Assembly (NCBI GenBank): GCA_031296115.1
Contig: JARLGI010000112.1
Span: 1 to 52,490, forward strand
Source: Acidobacteriota bacterium
GTDB taxonomy: Bacteria; Acidobacteriota; Terriglobia; Terriglobales; Acidobacteriaceae
DNA: 52,490 nt
Reading direction: 5' to 3'
Part shown: positions 28,932 through 38,611 of the stretch, piece after piece
How the letters are laid out: every line of letters begins with the position of its first letter
Numbering within the stretch: the stretch's first letter is position 1
The notes under the pieces: model-generated
Databases searched by the model: none
The model's input: the letters and a program-made list of their open reading frames with translations, nothing else
What the model was told of the DNA's origin: nothing
Made by a program: the position numbers and the translations under genes

Positions 28932-31079
28932 CTACTGGCTCATGTCCAGGCGTACGGCGTCGGCGCCCTCGACGACGACGGCCTGAGGCTGCACCGACAC
29001 CCAATCCCAAGGAGTAGCCAGGATTCGCAGGCGCGTGATGGCGGGGCGAAGACCAGAATGCCAGCGGCTTGGGTCGGGATCGAAATAGTGAATCAGGTCA
29101 GGCGGGCTCCAGGGATAGAACCAGACCTCGGTAGAAACATTTGGCTCCAGCACGAACCAGTGCAGGGTGGTCTTGCCGTCGGCGCGGGTGATCTCCAGCT
29201 GCATGCGCTCCGGCTTGCGCAGCGTCCACGTGGAGCTGTAGCGCACGGTGAGGCGCAAGCGCAGGCAGTCGGCGTCGTGCGGCCAGGCGGGCGAGCCGAG
29301 GTCCACGGTTGAGCTGCGCTCGTGGATGGGATACGTCTGCACAGCCACATCGAGCGGCTGCACCTGCAGGACGATCCGTGTTGCCCGCGAATCATCGCGC
29401 TGCAATCCGAAGATCGCCGGCGCCAGTTGCTGGTCAGCGCGGTAGTGGCGAAGCATCCAGAACCACACCTCGGGGGTGCGGGTGAAGTTGTTGACGCCGT
29501 CCACGGGCACACTGAGGTCGCTTTGCGACCAGTGACTTACCTCCGACAGCGACATTTGCGCCAGGTCGGCGTCCGGCAGGTAGACTCCGGCTGGCGGCGC
29601 GCCGCGTTCCAGGCCGGCGATCTCAAGCTGCGAGAGATACGGTCCGCTGGCCGTGTAAGGCTGGATCAATCCGCCGGCAACGTTGCGTTGCGAAGCGATG
29701 CCAAACAATGTCTGATACGGAAATACAAGTATGGATTCGTTGGGCCCGCTGTGCTGTTGAAGATAAGCAGAGCCGGAGCGCAGCATGCCGGCGAAATCCG
29801 TTTCAAAACAGCCCCGGTTGAATTCGTGGAATCCAGCCGGGCATTCGGTCAAGGGTTCGAACACCTGCGAGTAGCTACGGGCGATGCCCGAGGTGTGAAA
29901 TGCGAGGTCTCCGAAGATGGTGGAACAGGCGAAAGCGACCAATATGGCCAGCGCGTGGGTCCGCGTGCCGCTGAAGGAGAAAAGGACCGCCCCGGACAAG
30001 ACCACCATGGCCAGTACCGCGGTCACGGTGTGCCCAACGTCGGAGCGCACCAGTCCGCTTTGCATCATGACCACGGCAAACAAGAAGCCTCCGGCGAGAA
30101 ACCCGGTGCGTTCCATCGTGGCCGTGCTGCCCGTGTGACGGGTGGCAGCTCGCAACGCGAAGGCAGCGGCGCCGCCCGCTAACGCTCCCAGCAGATGCAG
30201 GGTGCCCGCCGTTGTCATGCGGAATGGCGTGGCCCAGCGGTAGGCGCGGACCATCTCCTTGGAATCCCGCCAGAAGCGGAAATCGAAAGGCCGGGCCATG
30301 ACGGCGTTGATAGCAACTACCACCACCACGGCGCATAACGCGAAGGCCGCAGGCGCGAGCAGCAAACGCTTTGCTACAGGGACGTCGCGGCGAAGCTCGA
30401 GGGCCACAGCGGCAAAAGTAAGTACCAAGGCCGCGATCGAATACACGCCTGTGTCGGAGGCGATCAGGATGCCGACGCCACACAGCACCGCGGAGGCAGC
30501 TCCCAGAACCAGCGGCTTGAGCCGCCCTTCGGCCACGGCGTACCAGCCGCGCAGAAACGCCGCGAAGAGAAGGATGGGGAGCGAAGTCCGCAGGTTGGGC
30601 GCCCAGAAAAGGCAGACCAGGAGCAGCGGCAGGGCACGTTTCCACGCCGGCTGCTCGGGCAGAAGCAAACGCAGAGTGAGGAACGTGAAGACGAAGGCAC
30701 ACCAGACCAGGACGGTGAACCACGTGGCATAAATCGCGCCCATGGAAATGCCCATGGTGCGGGCAGGCAGCGCGGAAAGCCATTGGAAGAGAAAGCCGTG
30801 AGTGAAGGCGACATCGCGGCCCACCCAGATGCCGCGCGAGACCTTGAAGATCTCGTCGAGGTGCCAGTTGTCGTCGATCAAGCCGGCGTTGCCGACCACC
30901 ACCAGGCTCTTGGGCGAGAGCCACGCGCCGGGCAACGAGGCGAGAACCAGCAGTAGAAGGACCACGATGTCCCAATACCGCGCCAGGCCCTTCGCGGCGG
31001 CGGGCAGCGATAGTGGCGACGTGCGCCGGCGTGCCGGGACATCGAGCTTCTCCATAGAGAGAGCCATTCTAACGTGCAC
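28932..31079 (-). CDS. Polytopic GT-C-like glycosyltransferase family membrane protein (copy 1)
   Basis: 715 residues. Many membrane segments fill residues about 35-430, followed by a large extracytoplasmic domain at the C-terminus. The first extracytoplasmic loop contains DDNWHLDEIFKVSRG; paired acidic residues there are characteristic of GT-C lipid-linked-sugar transferases. The C-terminal domain has VFPYQTLFGIASQR, AGG, GLERGAPPAG and TEVWFYPW, shared with its two neighbours. Likely transfer of a sugar from a polyprenyl carrier to a surface target, but donor and acceptor are unknown. It overlaps the previous gene by about 11 bases. Third of three tandem paralogues. Confidence 0.75.
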   Translation of the reverse strand: MHVRMALSMEKLDVPARRRTSPLSLPAAAKGLARYWDIVVLLLLVLASLPGAWLSPKSLVVVGNAGLIDDNWHLDEIFKVSRGIWVGRDVAFTHGFLFQWLSALPARTMGISMGAIYATWFTVLVWCAFVFTFLTLRLLLPEQPAWKRALPLLLVCLFWAPNLRTSLPILLFAAFLRGWYAVAEGRLKPLVLGAASAVLCGVGILIASDTGVYSIAALVLTFAAVALELRRDVPVAKRLLLAPAAFALCAVVVVVAINAVMARPFDFRFWRDSKEMVRAYRWATPFRMTTAGTLHLLGALAGGAAAFALRAATRHTGSTATMERTGFLAGGFLFAVVMMQSGLVRSDVGHTVTAVLAMVVLSGAVLFSFSGTRTHALAILVAFACSTIFGDLAFHTSGIARSYSQVFEPLTECPAGFHEFNRGCFETDFAGMLRSGSAYLQQHSGPNESILVFPYQTLFGIASQRNVAGGLIQPYTASGPYLSQLEIAGLERGAPPAGVYLPDADLAQMSLSEVSHWSQSDLSVPVDGVNNFTRTPEVWFWMLRHYRADQQLAPAIFGLQRDDSRATRIVLQVQPLDVAVQTYPIHERSSTVDLGSPAWPHDADCLRLRLTVRYSSTWTLRKPERMQLEITRADGKTTLHWFVLEPNVSTEVWFYPWSPPDLIHYFDPDPSRWHSGLRPAITRLRILATPWDWVSVQPQAVVVEGADAVRLDMSQ

Positions 31080-33165
31080 GATGAAGGCTGAGGGTTCTCA
31101 CCGGGACCAAGCCGAAGCGAACTGCCTCAGCGGACTGCACGGTGACGGAGTCAGGCTCGACGGAGACCCAATCCAGCGGCGTGACCCACAAACGCAACTT
31201 GGTGATGGCGGGGCGCGCGCCAGTGCGCCAATGGCTTTCGTCGGCGTCGAAGTATCTCGCGAGGTCGGGCTCGCTCCAGGGATAGAACCAGACTTCGGAT
31301 TCCGCATTGGGCTCGACAATGAACGACCGCAGATCGTGACTGCCGTCGGCACGGGTGATTTCCAGTTGGAGCCGCGAGGGTTTGCGAAGCCTCCACGATA
31401 AGCCGTAGCGGACCGTCAGCCGCAGGCGGAGGAAATCGACGCCGCTATTGGGCCACGCCGGGGTGCCTAGATCGAACACCGAACTGCGCTTCCGGATGGG
31501 ATAGTCTTGCGCCGTGAGGTTGAGCGGCTCCGATTGCATTGTAATGCGGGTGGCCCGGGAGTAGTCCTGCAGCAGGCCGACAACACCAGGAACAATCTGT
31601 TCTTGTGAGCGGTAATGGTGGAAGAGCCAGAGCCAGACCTCGGGGCTGCGGGTGAAGCTTGGAACGCCGTCGCAGGGCAGGCTGAGGTCGCTCGCGGACG
31701 CCTTGTCCATAGGGTTGTCGGGCGCATACACGCCTGCCGGAGCGGTGGCCCGCTCGAGCCCGGCAATATCCACATGCGACAGATATGGGCCGCTCACCAG
31801 GTAGGATGCCATTATCCCGCCGGCTACAGTGCGGCCCGACGCGATCCCGAAAATCCTCTGATAGGGAAACACCGTGATGTCATCGATCGCTCGCGCGTGT
31901 TGACGCAAATAACCAGCGGTGGATTCCAACATCCCAGCGAATTCGGCGGGAAAGCAGGCGCGGTCAACCTCCCGGAACCCTGCCGGACATTCCGTCAACG
32001 GATGGGAGAATTGCGCGAAGCGGTAGCGGAGGTTGGAGGGCTGAAATATCGCGCCAGGATTTATGAACAGGATGGAACACAAAACAGCGGCCAAGACCGC
32101 GCTCCGGATGACGTTCCGCGATTCGAAGGAAAACAGGATAACGCCAATGAAGCACACGATGGGGAAGATTGCCATCGTGATGTGGCCGCTATCGGAGCGC
32201 ACCAGCCCGGCTTGCAGGGTGAACCCGGCGAAAAAAAACGCGCCCACGAGAAAGCCCGGGCGGGCGGCAAGGCTGTCGCCATTTCCCAGCTCATGAATGG
32301 CATACCGCAGCAGGAAAATCGCGGCCCCCACGATTAAGGCGGCGAGCAGGCATACTTTGCTTGCGGTAGTCATCATCGCCGGTTCGATCCAGCGATAAGC
32401 GCTGACAATCGCCAGCGAATTTGTCCAGAAGTGAAAATTGGGCGGATCGCACAAGACGACTTTGATAACCAGAACCAGCACCGTGAAAGCGGCAAGGAAG
32501 GTGAGCAAACCAACTGCGAGCGGGTAGCCATCGCTGGAGTTGCGTTCACTGTCCCAGATGGCAGCCACCAGCGACATCAGCAGCGCCACGAGGGCATAAA
32601 CTCCGCTGTCCGCCGAGTACAGGAAAGCGACAGCGCACAGCATGGCGGCGCCGCATCCCAGGACGTAGGGATCGAGGCTCCGTTGTTCCACCGCGTCCCA
32701 GCCGCGCAGAAACGCTGCAAACAAAAACACCGCCAGGGAAATTCGCAGGTCGTAGGGGGACCAGAAAATCGCGAGAAGCAGGAACAGCAGGAAGCGCTTC
32801 CAGGGCGGCTGTTCGGAGAGCAGAAAGCGCACCGTCAACCAGCCCAACACGAAGGTACCCCACATCGGCAGCAGATACCAGGTCGCATAGATGGACCCCA
32901 TGGACAGACCGAGCCAGCGCGACGGGGCGCTCGACAACCACTGAAACAGCGGCCCGTAGGTATAAGCGACGTCGCTCCCGAACACAACCGCACGGGAGGC
33001 CTTGAAACTGGTATCCAGGATGTCCGAGTCGTCGAGAAGATTGGGATGGCTTACCAGAACCAGCGTGCGTGACGAGAAAATTTCCGGCGGCAGCGTAGCC
33101 AGCAGCAGCAACAGAACTGCGATGGCGTCCCAGTTATCTCGCACTCGTGAAGGTTTGGCGTGCAT
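31069..33165 (-). CDS. Polytopic GT-C-like glycosyltransferase family membrane protein (copy 2)
   Basis: 698 residues from the internal ATG chosen here, 5 bases after the stop of copy 3. It is a full-length paralogue of copy 1: membrane segments, first-loop DDSDILDTSFKASRA with the same acidic positions, then VFPYQRIFGIASGR, AGG, GLERATAPAG and SEVWFYPW in the C-terminal domain. A longer in-frame start would lie inside copy 3 and is disfavoured. Its stop overlaps the start of copy 1. Function as for copy 1; the substrates may differ. Confidence 0.75.
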   Translation of the reverse strand: MHAKPSRVRDNWDAIAVLLLLLATLPPEIFSSRTLVLVSHPNLLDDSDILDTSFKASRAVVFGSDVAYTYGPLFQWLSSAPSRWLGLSMGSIYATWYLLPMWGTFVLGWLTVRFLLSEQPPWKRFLLFLLLAIFWSPYDLRISLAVFLFAAFLRGWDAVEQRSLDPYVLGCGAAMLCAVAFLYSADSGVYALVALLMSLVAAIWDSERNSSDGYPLAVGLLTFLAAFTVLVLVIKVVLCDPPNFHFWTNSLAIVSAYRWIEPAMMTTASKVCLLAALIVGAAIFLLRYAIHELGNGDSLAARPGFLVGAFFFAGFTLQAGLVRSDSGHITMAIFPIVCFIGVILFSFESRNVIRSAVLAAVLCSILFINPGAIFQPSNLRYRFAQFSHPLTECPAGFREVDRACFPAEFAGMLESTAGYLRQHARAIDDITVFPYQRIFGIASGRTVAGGIMASYLVSGPYLSHVDIAGLERATAPAGVYAPDNPMDKASASDLSLPCDGVPSFTRSPEVWLWLFHHYRSQEQIVPGVVGLLQDYSRATRITMQSEPLNLTAQDYPIRKRSSVFDLGTPAWPNSGVDFLRLRLTVRYGLSWRLRKPSRLQLEITRADGSHDLRSFIVEPNAESEVWFYPWSEPDLARYFDADESHWRTGARPAITKLRLWVTPLDWVSVEPDSVTVQSAEAVRFGLVPVRTLSLHRAR

Positions 33166-33170
33166 TGTTG

Positions 33171-34001
33171 CTAGTGGCCCATGTTGAATTTCACAGCGTC
33201 CGCCGACTCCACGGCGATTGTATCGGGGGTTTGCGAAACCCAGTCCAGCGGCGACAGCAATAGTCGCAGACGAGCAACTGCCGGGCGAGGCAGCCTGCGC
33301 CCGCGGCCCGCATCGGCGTCGAAGTGAGGCCCGAGGTCGGCATCGTTCCAGGGATAAAACCACACCTCTGAGGAAACATCGCCTGTGTCAGCCGAATAAA
33401 GGAAGGCAACGGCACACAACAGGGCCGATGTGCCGCCGAATAGCACGGGCTTGAGGCGCAGCTCGCGGACCGAGTACCAGCCTCGCAGGAAAACCGCGAA
33501 CAGGAAGATGCCGAACGCGGTACGCCCATCCCATGGCGCCCAGAAAACGGCCAACAACAGCAACAGGAGGAAGCGTTTCCACGCCGGCTGCTCCGGTAGA
33601 AGCAGCCTCAGTGTCAGACAAGCGAACATGAACGAACACCACAACACCAGGGTGCCATAGCTGGTGTAGATGGATCCCATCGAGAGTCCGACCAGGCGCG
33701 ATGGGGCCGCAAGCAGCCAGTGGCTGAGCGGACCGTAGACGAACAAGGCGTCGCGGAGGTACCAGATTCCGCGAGATGCCTTAAAAGCGGTGTCGAGCAC
33801 CCAGTGGTCGTCGAAGGTGCCGGGACGCCGGATGATAATCAGCGCTCGGGGCGCAAGCCACGCCAAAGGAAGCGAGGCGACCGTCAGCAATAGTACGGCC
33901 AGGAGATCCCAGTATTCCGCCAGTCGCGCGAGAGCGCGCTTCGGCTGAGCGTGAAACACCGCGGGCTTTTGCTGGTTGGCCAAGGTACCGGCATTTGCCA
34001 T
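33171..34001 (-). CDS. GT-C-like membrane protein with internal deletion (copy 3)
   Basis: 276 residues. The N-terminal 200 match the membrane part of its neighbours, including first-loop DDHWVLDTAFKASRG. At about residue 210 (YSADTG) the sequence jumps to DVSSEVWFYPWNDAD, which corresponds to the extreme C-terminal segment of the paralogues. About 420-440 codons of membrane segments and most of the C-terminal domain are missing, yet the frame is intact. It is probably non-functional, or a remnant kept for the operon promoter. It is the first gene of the cluster. A TAGAAT box ends about 12 bases upstream of the ATG, so its transcript may have almost no leader. Confidence 0.8.
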   Translation of the reverse strand: MANAGTLANQQKPAVFHAQPKRALARLAEYWDLLAVLLLTVASLPLAWLAPRALIIIRRPGTFDDHWVLDTAFKASRGIWYLRDALFVYGPLSHWLLAAPSRLVGLSMGSIYTSYGTLVLWCSFMFACLTLRLLLPEQPAWKRFLLLLLLAVFWAPWDGRTAFGIFLFAVFLRGWYSVRELRLKPVLFGGTSALLCAVAFLYSADTGDVSSEVWFYPWNDADLGPHFDADAGRGRRLPRPAVARLRLLLSPLDWVSQTPDTIAVESADAVKFNMGH

Positions 34002-34188
34002 GTAATGAGCACTATTCTAACAGCATGCACAGTTGCTTCGAGCGTCGGCGAACTTAATATGGACGGTCGATGGTTGTTGCGTCGCGTGGTCATCGTGACA
34101 ACCATGACCATGACTGCCGCAGAGGGACGTGTTCGAGTTGGTTTGCCCAACGTCAGGCGGGTACGCATGCCCAGCCGTGCCGCTTTCT

Positions 34189-34395
34189 TCATCCCATGAG
34201 AGCACCGCTATAACCGTTGATGGAACGGGCGATCTCGGCGGCTACGAATTCAACGTAGGAAAGATCGGCGTCGCCGGTATCCAGGGAGGGCGTGCCCGCG
34301 ATGAAGATGGCCTCTGCTTCCTTGATCGCCGTTGACAGGTCGGAAGAGAAGCTCAGCTGAGTTCCGGAAACGTGCGCCAGGAGATCGGGCAGCAA
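34189..34395 (-). pseudogene. UDP-glucose/GDP-mannose dehydrogenase fragment
   Basis: About 65 residues read as a piece of a UDP-glucose dehydrogenase N-terminal domain: TQLSFSSDLSTAIKEAEAIFIA, GTPSLDTGDADLSYVEFVAAEIARS. In intact relatives the segment is FIAVGTPS; a Val codon is missing here. The Rossmann start and the catalytic Cys are absent. It lies just upstream of the GT-C-like genes, suggesting a once larger surface-polysaccharide locus. Confidence 0.75.
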
Positions 34396-34443
34396 GTCCT
34401 TGCCACCGGCACTCGCGTATCACTATAAGCTGACGCGGCGCGA

Positions 34444-35085
34444 TTATTGCGCGGCGGCGCCCTTCACGATAATGCCGAGCTTTTCACCGCCGCCTGGGGA
34501 TGCAATGGCCACGCTGAAGACCATACGCTGCGCCTCCTTTGCGACGGTCGCCGCCTCGCCGGCGGTGTCCAGGGCGATGACCGCGGGATGGTTCGTGCCC
34601 GTGGACTTGGCACTCAATCCGACCAGCTTCTTGTACAAGTAGCCTTGCTCAGGATTCGGGTCGCTGGCGATGGGGATGGCCAGCAGGAAATCGGGATTGG
34701 GAGAAACGCCCATATGGTTGCCGTCCTGAGGCAAGAGCTGATAGCGAAGGGTGTAGGCTCCTGCAGGAATTGCCTGCCCGCGATAGTCGGCCATGCCTTT
34801 GGGGAGGTTGACTACGCCCACGAACTCGGCGTTTGCCAGCTCGGGATAGAGCGCCCCGGGAACTTCCCTGGTCGCCGTCTTCAGTTGTTTAGTGAACCAG
34901 AATTCGGCGATCCAGCTATTGTCCAAGGTGACGCGATAGCCTTTGTCCTCGACCGCATGCTTCAGTTCGGCTGACGCGCCTGAGACGTCCATCGCGGCGA
35001 TACGCTCAACCTGGGCGTAAGCACCAGCCGCAACTGTCAGCAGGAACGTAACGAGGGGTAGGAGAGCGATGCGCCTTCTCGCCAT
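34444..35085 (-). CDS. Secreted protein, unknown function
   Basis: 213 residues with a clear signal peptide (RRRIALLPLVTFLLTVAAGAYAQ). The mature part contains FWFTKQLKTA, a Q-LLPQDGNHMG turn and an AIPIASDPNP segment, which I recall from conserved acidobacterial secreted proteins, but the fold and function are unknown. The open frame ends close to the UDP-glucose dehydrogenase remnant. The next gene diverges on the plus strand. Confidence 0.7.
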   Translation of the reverse strand: MARRRIALLPLVTFLLTVAAGAYAQVERIAAMDVSGASAELKHAVEDKGYRVTLDNSWIAEFWFTKQLKTATREVPGALYPELANAEFVGVVNLPKGMADYRGQAIPAGAYTLRYQLLPQDGNHMGVSPNPDFLLAIPIASDPNPEQGYLYKKLVGLSAKSTGTNHPAVIALDTAGEAATVAKEAQRMVFSVAIASPGGGEKLGIIVKGAAAQ

Positions 35086-35273
35086 GCTCCGATTCTAGCT
35101 TGGAAGAGCCTTCATGCTGTGGCGGCGCTTGCCGATTCGCAATATAAATCGGGCACTAAGAAGCACCCGACCAGACTGCATCTTTATGAGTGGCCCGAAG
35201 TTTGCTCCGAGCGGTCGGGGGCGATATCCCCTGACCCGGTCAGCCGGATGCCTTGCCCTGCTAGCATAGCGAG

Positions 35274-36266
35274 GTGTCTGCCTTGCTGGATGTCCGGAGC
35301 CTTACTGTGGAATTTGCTACCCAGCAGGGAAGCGTGACGGCCGTTCGTGATGTCAGCTTCCAGGTTGCGGCAGGCGAAGTCCTGGGGCTGGTGGGCGAGT
35401 CTGGCTCCGGCAAGTCGGTCACGGCGCTGTCCATTCTGCGCTTGCTGCCGCCCCAGGGGAGAATCAGCGGCGCGGTTCGCTTTCGCGAGGATGACCTGCT
35501 GAGCATGCCGGAGCCGCAGATGCGGCGTATTCGTGGCTCGGGCATCAGCATGATTTTCCAGGAGCCCATGACTGCCCTTAATCCCGTGATGCGTGTGGGC
35601 GACCAGATTGCCGAAGCGGTCCTGGCGCACGCGGGCGAGGATGGCTCCCCGCGGGCGAGCAAGCCGGAAGCGTGGCAGCGCGCAGTGGAGGCGTTGCGCA
35701 CGGTATCCATCGCCGACCCTGAGCGGCGCGCCCGCGATTATCCGCACCAACTCTCCGGCGGCCAGCGCCAGCGGGTGATGATTGCCATGGCCGTGGTCAA
35801 CCGGCCATCGCTGCTGATTGCCGACGAGCCCACGACGGCGCTCGACGTCACGGTACAAGCGCAAGTACTGGAACTGCTGAGCGACCTGCGGCGGAGATTT
35901 TCGCTGGCGATGTTGTTTATTTCGCACGATCTCGCGGTCGTGTCGCAGGTCGCGGACCGCATCGGAGTCATGTACGCCGGCAGTCTGGTCGAAACCGGCG
36001 CCGCCCGGGACGTATTTGGCCGCGCCGTTCATCCTTATACGCGGGGGCTGCTAAACTCAGTGCCTACGCTGCGCACCGATCGCAGCCAACCTCTCCGTAC
36101 CATTGAGGGAAACGTGCCTCCTATCGCCGCGCTGCCGCCCGGTTGCGCCTTTGAGCCTCGCTGCTCGTGGCGGATTCCGGCCTGTAATCGCGAGCTGCCG
36201 CCGCTGGTCGAGGTTTCCCCCGGCCACTTGGCTCGTTGCCCGGTGATTGCGCAGGAGGTCCGATAA
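35274..36266 (+). CDS. OppD-type peptide ABC transporter ATPase
   Basis: 330 residues. It has Walker A GESGSGKS, the LSGGQRQR signature, Walker [13 protein letters not shown], and the OppD/DppD C-terminal extension with a Cys-rich ..[18 protein letters not shown] region that may hold an Fe-S cluster. The GTG start is preceded by a possible -10 box (TAGCAT) ending 6 bases upstream, so the transcript may be leaderless. No permeases or binding protein are adjacent; instead a metallophosphoesterase follows after 3 bases. It would pair with permeases encoded elsewhere. Confidence 0.85.
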   Translation: MSALLDVRSLTVEFATQQGSVTAVRDVSFQVAAGEVLGLVGESGSGKSVTALSILRLLPPQGRISGAVRFREDDLLSMPEPQMRRIRGSGISMIFQEPMTALNPVMRVGDQIAEAVLAHAGEDGSPRASKPEAWQRAVEALRTVSIADPERRARDYPHQLSGGQRQRVMIAMAVVNRPSLLIADEPTTALDVTVQAQVLELLSDLRRRFSLAMLFISHDLAVVSQVADRIGVMYAGSLVETGAARDVFGRAVHPYTRGLLNSVPTLRTDRSQPLRTIEGNVPPIAALPPGCAFEPRCSWRIPACNRELPPLVEVSPGHLARCPVIAQEVR

Positions 36267-36269
36267 GCC

Positions 36270-37037
36270 GTGCGGCTGCTGATCATCAGCGACATTCACG
36301 CGAACCTGGAGGCCCTGGAGGCGTGCCTGGATGCCGCTCCGGCCTATGACCTGCTGGTCAACCTGGGTGACGTGGTTGGCTACAACGCATCGCCGAACGA
36401 GGTTTGTGAGCGGGCGCGCTCCCTGGGCGGGCTGATCGTCCGCGGCAATCATGACCGGGTGTGCTCCGGGCTGTCCGACATGGCAGACTTCAACCTTGTT
36501 GCAGCGATGTCGGCGAAGTGGACGCAGATCACCCTGCTGCGGGAGCATCTGCAATGGCTGCGGGGACTGCCGCAGGGTCCATTGCGCCATGAGGATGTGC
36601 CCGGAGTCGAGTTCGTGCACGGTTCGCCGCGGGACGAGGACGAGTACCTGCTGAACACCTCCACCGCCGCCGTTGACTTCCGGGAACCGGGCCACGAAGA
36701 CACCATTTTTTTTGGCCACACCCACCTCCAGGGCGGCTTTGTGCACGAGGACGGGCGAGTGCAAACTTTCTTGCCGGTGTACGACACCGGCGACGAAATT
36801 GCACAGTTCCACATCACCTTGGAGCCGGGCCGGCGGTATCTTCTCAACCCGGGCTCGATAGGCCAGCCACGCGACGGCGATTGGCGCGCCGCCTTTGCGC
36901 TTTACCAGAAAAATGGAGATGCCTCCGCGGAGGTGACCTACTACCGCGTGCCCTACGATGTAGAAAGCGCGCAGCGACGCATTTTCGCCGGTAACCTCCC
37001 GGAGAGGCTGGCGAATAGATTGAAGTTGGGAAGGTAA
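36270..37037 (+). CDS. Metallophosphoesterase (YfcE/diadenosine-type)
   Basis: 255 residues, cytosolic. It begins MRLLIISDIHANLEALEA, the family start with D-x-H. Further metal ligands are GDVVGYNASP, RGNHD and GHTHLQGG. Such enzymes are phosphodiesterases or nucleotide phosphatases; the substrate is not clear here. The GTG start follows the ATPase stop after 3 bases, and the RNase HI gene follows after 10, so the three genes form an operon. Confidence 0.85.
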   Translation: MRLLIISDIHANLEALEACLDAAPAYDLLVNLGDVVGYNASPNEVCERARSLGGLIVRGNHDRVCSGLSDMADFNLVAAMSAKWTQITLLREHLQWLRGLPQGPLRHEDVPGVEFVHGSPRDEDEYLLNTSTAAVDFREPGHEDTIFFGHTHLQGGFVHEDGRVQTFLPVYDTGDEIAQFHITLEPGRRYLLNPGSIGQPRDGDWRAAFALYQKNGDASAEVTYYRVPYDVESAQRRIFAGNLPERLANRLKLGR

Positions 37038-37047
37038 ACTACACGCC

Positions 37048-37683
37048 ATGCCCTTCCGCCCGCGCCAAGGAAAATCCATCTCTGGCTCTCTGTTCGACCG
37101 CGCCCCCGCCAACGCTCCTGAGCACCATCTGGTGGCGTACATTGACGGCGGCGCCCGCGGGAATCCCGGTCCCGCGGCCTATGGCGTTGTCGTCCAGGAT
37201 GAGAACGGCCGGAAGGTTGCCGAACTCAGCGAGTTCCTGGGACGTCAGACCAACAACTATGCCGAGTATTCCGGGCTGGTGGCGGCGCTGAACTATGCCG
37301 TCCAGCACGGAGTTAAGGCGCTCAAGGTGGTCAGCGATTCCGAACTCATGGTGAAGCAGATCAACGGGCAGTACAAGGTCGGTAATCCCGCGCTCAAGGA
37401 GCTTCATGGCCGGGCGAAGAAGTCGATCGCCCAACTCGACTACTTCCACATCAGGCACGTTCTGCGGGAGAAGAACCGCGACGCCGACCGGCTGGCCAAC
37501 CAGGCGATGGACCGCGGGATGGGCAAGAAGACGGAAGCGATGACGGACCAGCCCGGGGTTGTGCCCGAAGTGAATGGCCTGGTCCGGAACGGCGTGGTGG
37601 AATTTCTGGGGACTCCGCTGCCGGACGGATCCCTGGTCAAGGTCCGCGCTGTACCGCGGACGAAAAACCCGTCGTGCAGTTAG
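37048..37683 (+). CDS. Ribonuclease HI-type protein with extensions
   Basis: 211 residues. The catalytic core starts around residue 30: HLVAYIDGGARGNPGPAAYG carries the first Asp, NNYAEYSG the Glu, VSDSELMVKQING the second Asp, and NRDADRLANQAMD the third. It cleaves RNA in RNA/DNA hybrids. The N-terminal 28 residues are polar and proline-rich, and the C-terminal ~60 residues beyond the fold are unlike standard RnhA. Compared with E. coli RnhA (155 residues) the protein is longer. Third gene of the operon with the ATPase and phosphoesterase. Confidence 0.88.
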   Translation: MPFRPRQGKSISGSLFDRAPANAPEHHLVAYIDGGARGNPGPAAYGVVVQDENGRKVAELSEFLGRQTNNYAEYSGLVAALNYAVQHGVKALKVVSDSELMVKQINGQYKVGNPALKELHGRAKKSIAQLDYFHIRHVLREKNRDADRLANQAMDRGMGKKTEAMTDQPGVVPEVNGLVRNGVVEFLGTPLPDGSLVKVRAVPRTKNPSCS

Positions 37684-37708
37684 GCCCAAAGGCTGGCTCG
37701 GGCACGGC

Positions 37709-38611
37709 TCAGTTCTTACTGTGCAACGCAGCGCGCAGTGCTGTTTCCAACGTGGGGTAGCGAAACGTGTAGCCGGCAGCCTGAAGTTTGGCAGGCATGA
37801 CGCGGGCGGAGCCGAGCAGCGCGGCATCGCCCATCTCTCCCATGAGGGTACTGACGACCCAGGCTGGCAAAGGGAAGATGGTCGGGCGATGCAGTCCCTC
37901 GCCGAGGGCGCGGACAAACTGCTCATTCGAGGCCGGCTCCGGAGCGGTGAGGTTCACCGGCCCCTTGAGCCGGTCGTCTTGTAATGCAAAGAGAATTGCA
38001 CCGACGACATCGTCGAGCGCAATCCAACTCCAGTATTGTTTTCCGCTACCGATGCGGCCGCCGAGGCCAAGCTTGAAGGGCAGCAGCATCGGCTTGAGGG
38101 CGCCGCCATTGCCAGCGAGCACGACGCCGATACGCAGGTTCACCACGCGAAGCCCGGCCTCGCGCGCCGCCGCCGCCGCCGCTTCCCACTCCTGGCTGAC
38201 ATCCGCCAGATAGCCGGCTCCCGCGGCGCTCTCCTCGGTCAGCACCTCGTCGCCACGATTGCCGTAATAGCCAATCGCCGAAGCGGAGAGGAACACGCCC
38301 GGCTGGCCAGTGCGGCGAAAGGATTCCGCCGCCGCCTCGGCCAGAGTTTGGGTGCCTCGCACCCGGCTGTCGCGGGCTTCCTGCTTGAACTTCTTGGTCC
38401 AGTAGCCGGCGATGTTCTTGCCGGCAAGGTGGACAATCGCGTCGCAGCCCGCGAGCTTCGCCGGGTCGAGAGGGCGGCTGGGGTCCCACTCCACTTCGTT
38501 TGCCTGCGCAGCGCGGCGTACCAAAGCGACAGGCTCATGTCCCGCCGCGATCAACACAGGACGCAGCGCCTGCCCGATCAATCCCGAAGCTCCGCTGATC
38601 AAAACACGCAT
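37709..38611 (-). CDS. TIGR01777 family NAD-dependent epimerase/dehydratase
   Basis: 300 residues. The start MRVLISGASGLIGQALRPVL carries the Rossmann GxxGxxG motif; a slightly longer in-frame start is possible. AIVHLAGKNIAG, LSASAIGYYGNRGDE with the YxxxK-type region, and VVNLRIGVVLAGNGGAL are classical for the family, whose members act on unknown sugar or cell-wall substrates. It converges with the RNase HI gene and diverges from rel. Confidence 0.85.
   Translation of the reverse strand: MRVLISGASGLIGQALRPVLIAAGHEPVALVRRAAQANEVEWDPSRPLDPAKLAGCDAIVHLAGKNIAGYWTKKFKQEARDSRVRGTQTLAEAAAESFRRTGQPGVFLSASAIGYYGNRGDEVLTEESAAGAGYLADVSQEWEAAAAAAREAGLRVVNLRIGVVLAGNGGALKPMLLPFKLGLGGRIGSGKQYWSWIALDDVVGAILFALQDDRLKGPVNLTAPEPASNEQFVRALGEGLHRPTIFPLPAWVVSTLMGEMGDAALLGSARVMPAKLQAAGYTFRYPTLETALRAALHSKN

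Noticed and set aside
28502..29017. Open reading frame across the GcvH-like upstream region.
   Set aside because: It covers the UAS array and GC repeats, has no ribosome binding site, and overlaps the GT-C stop.
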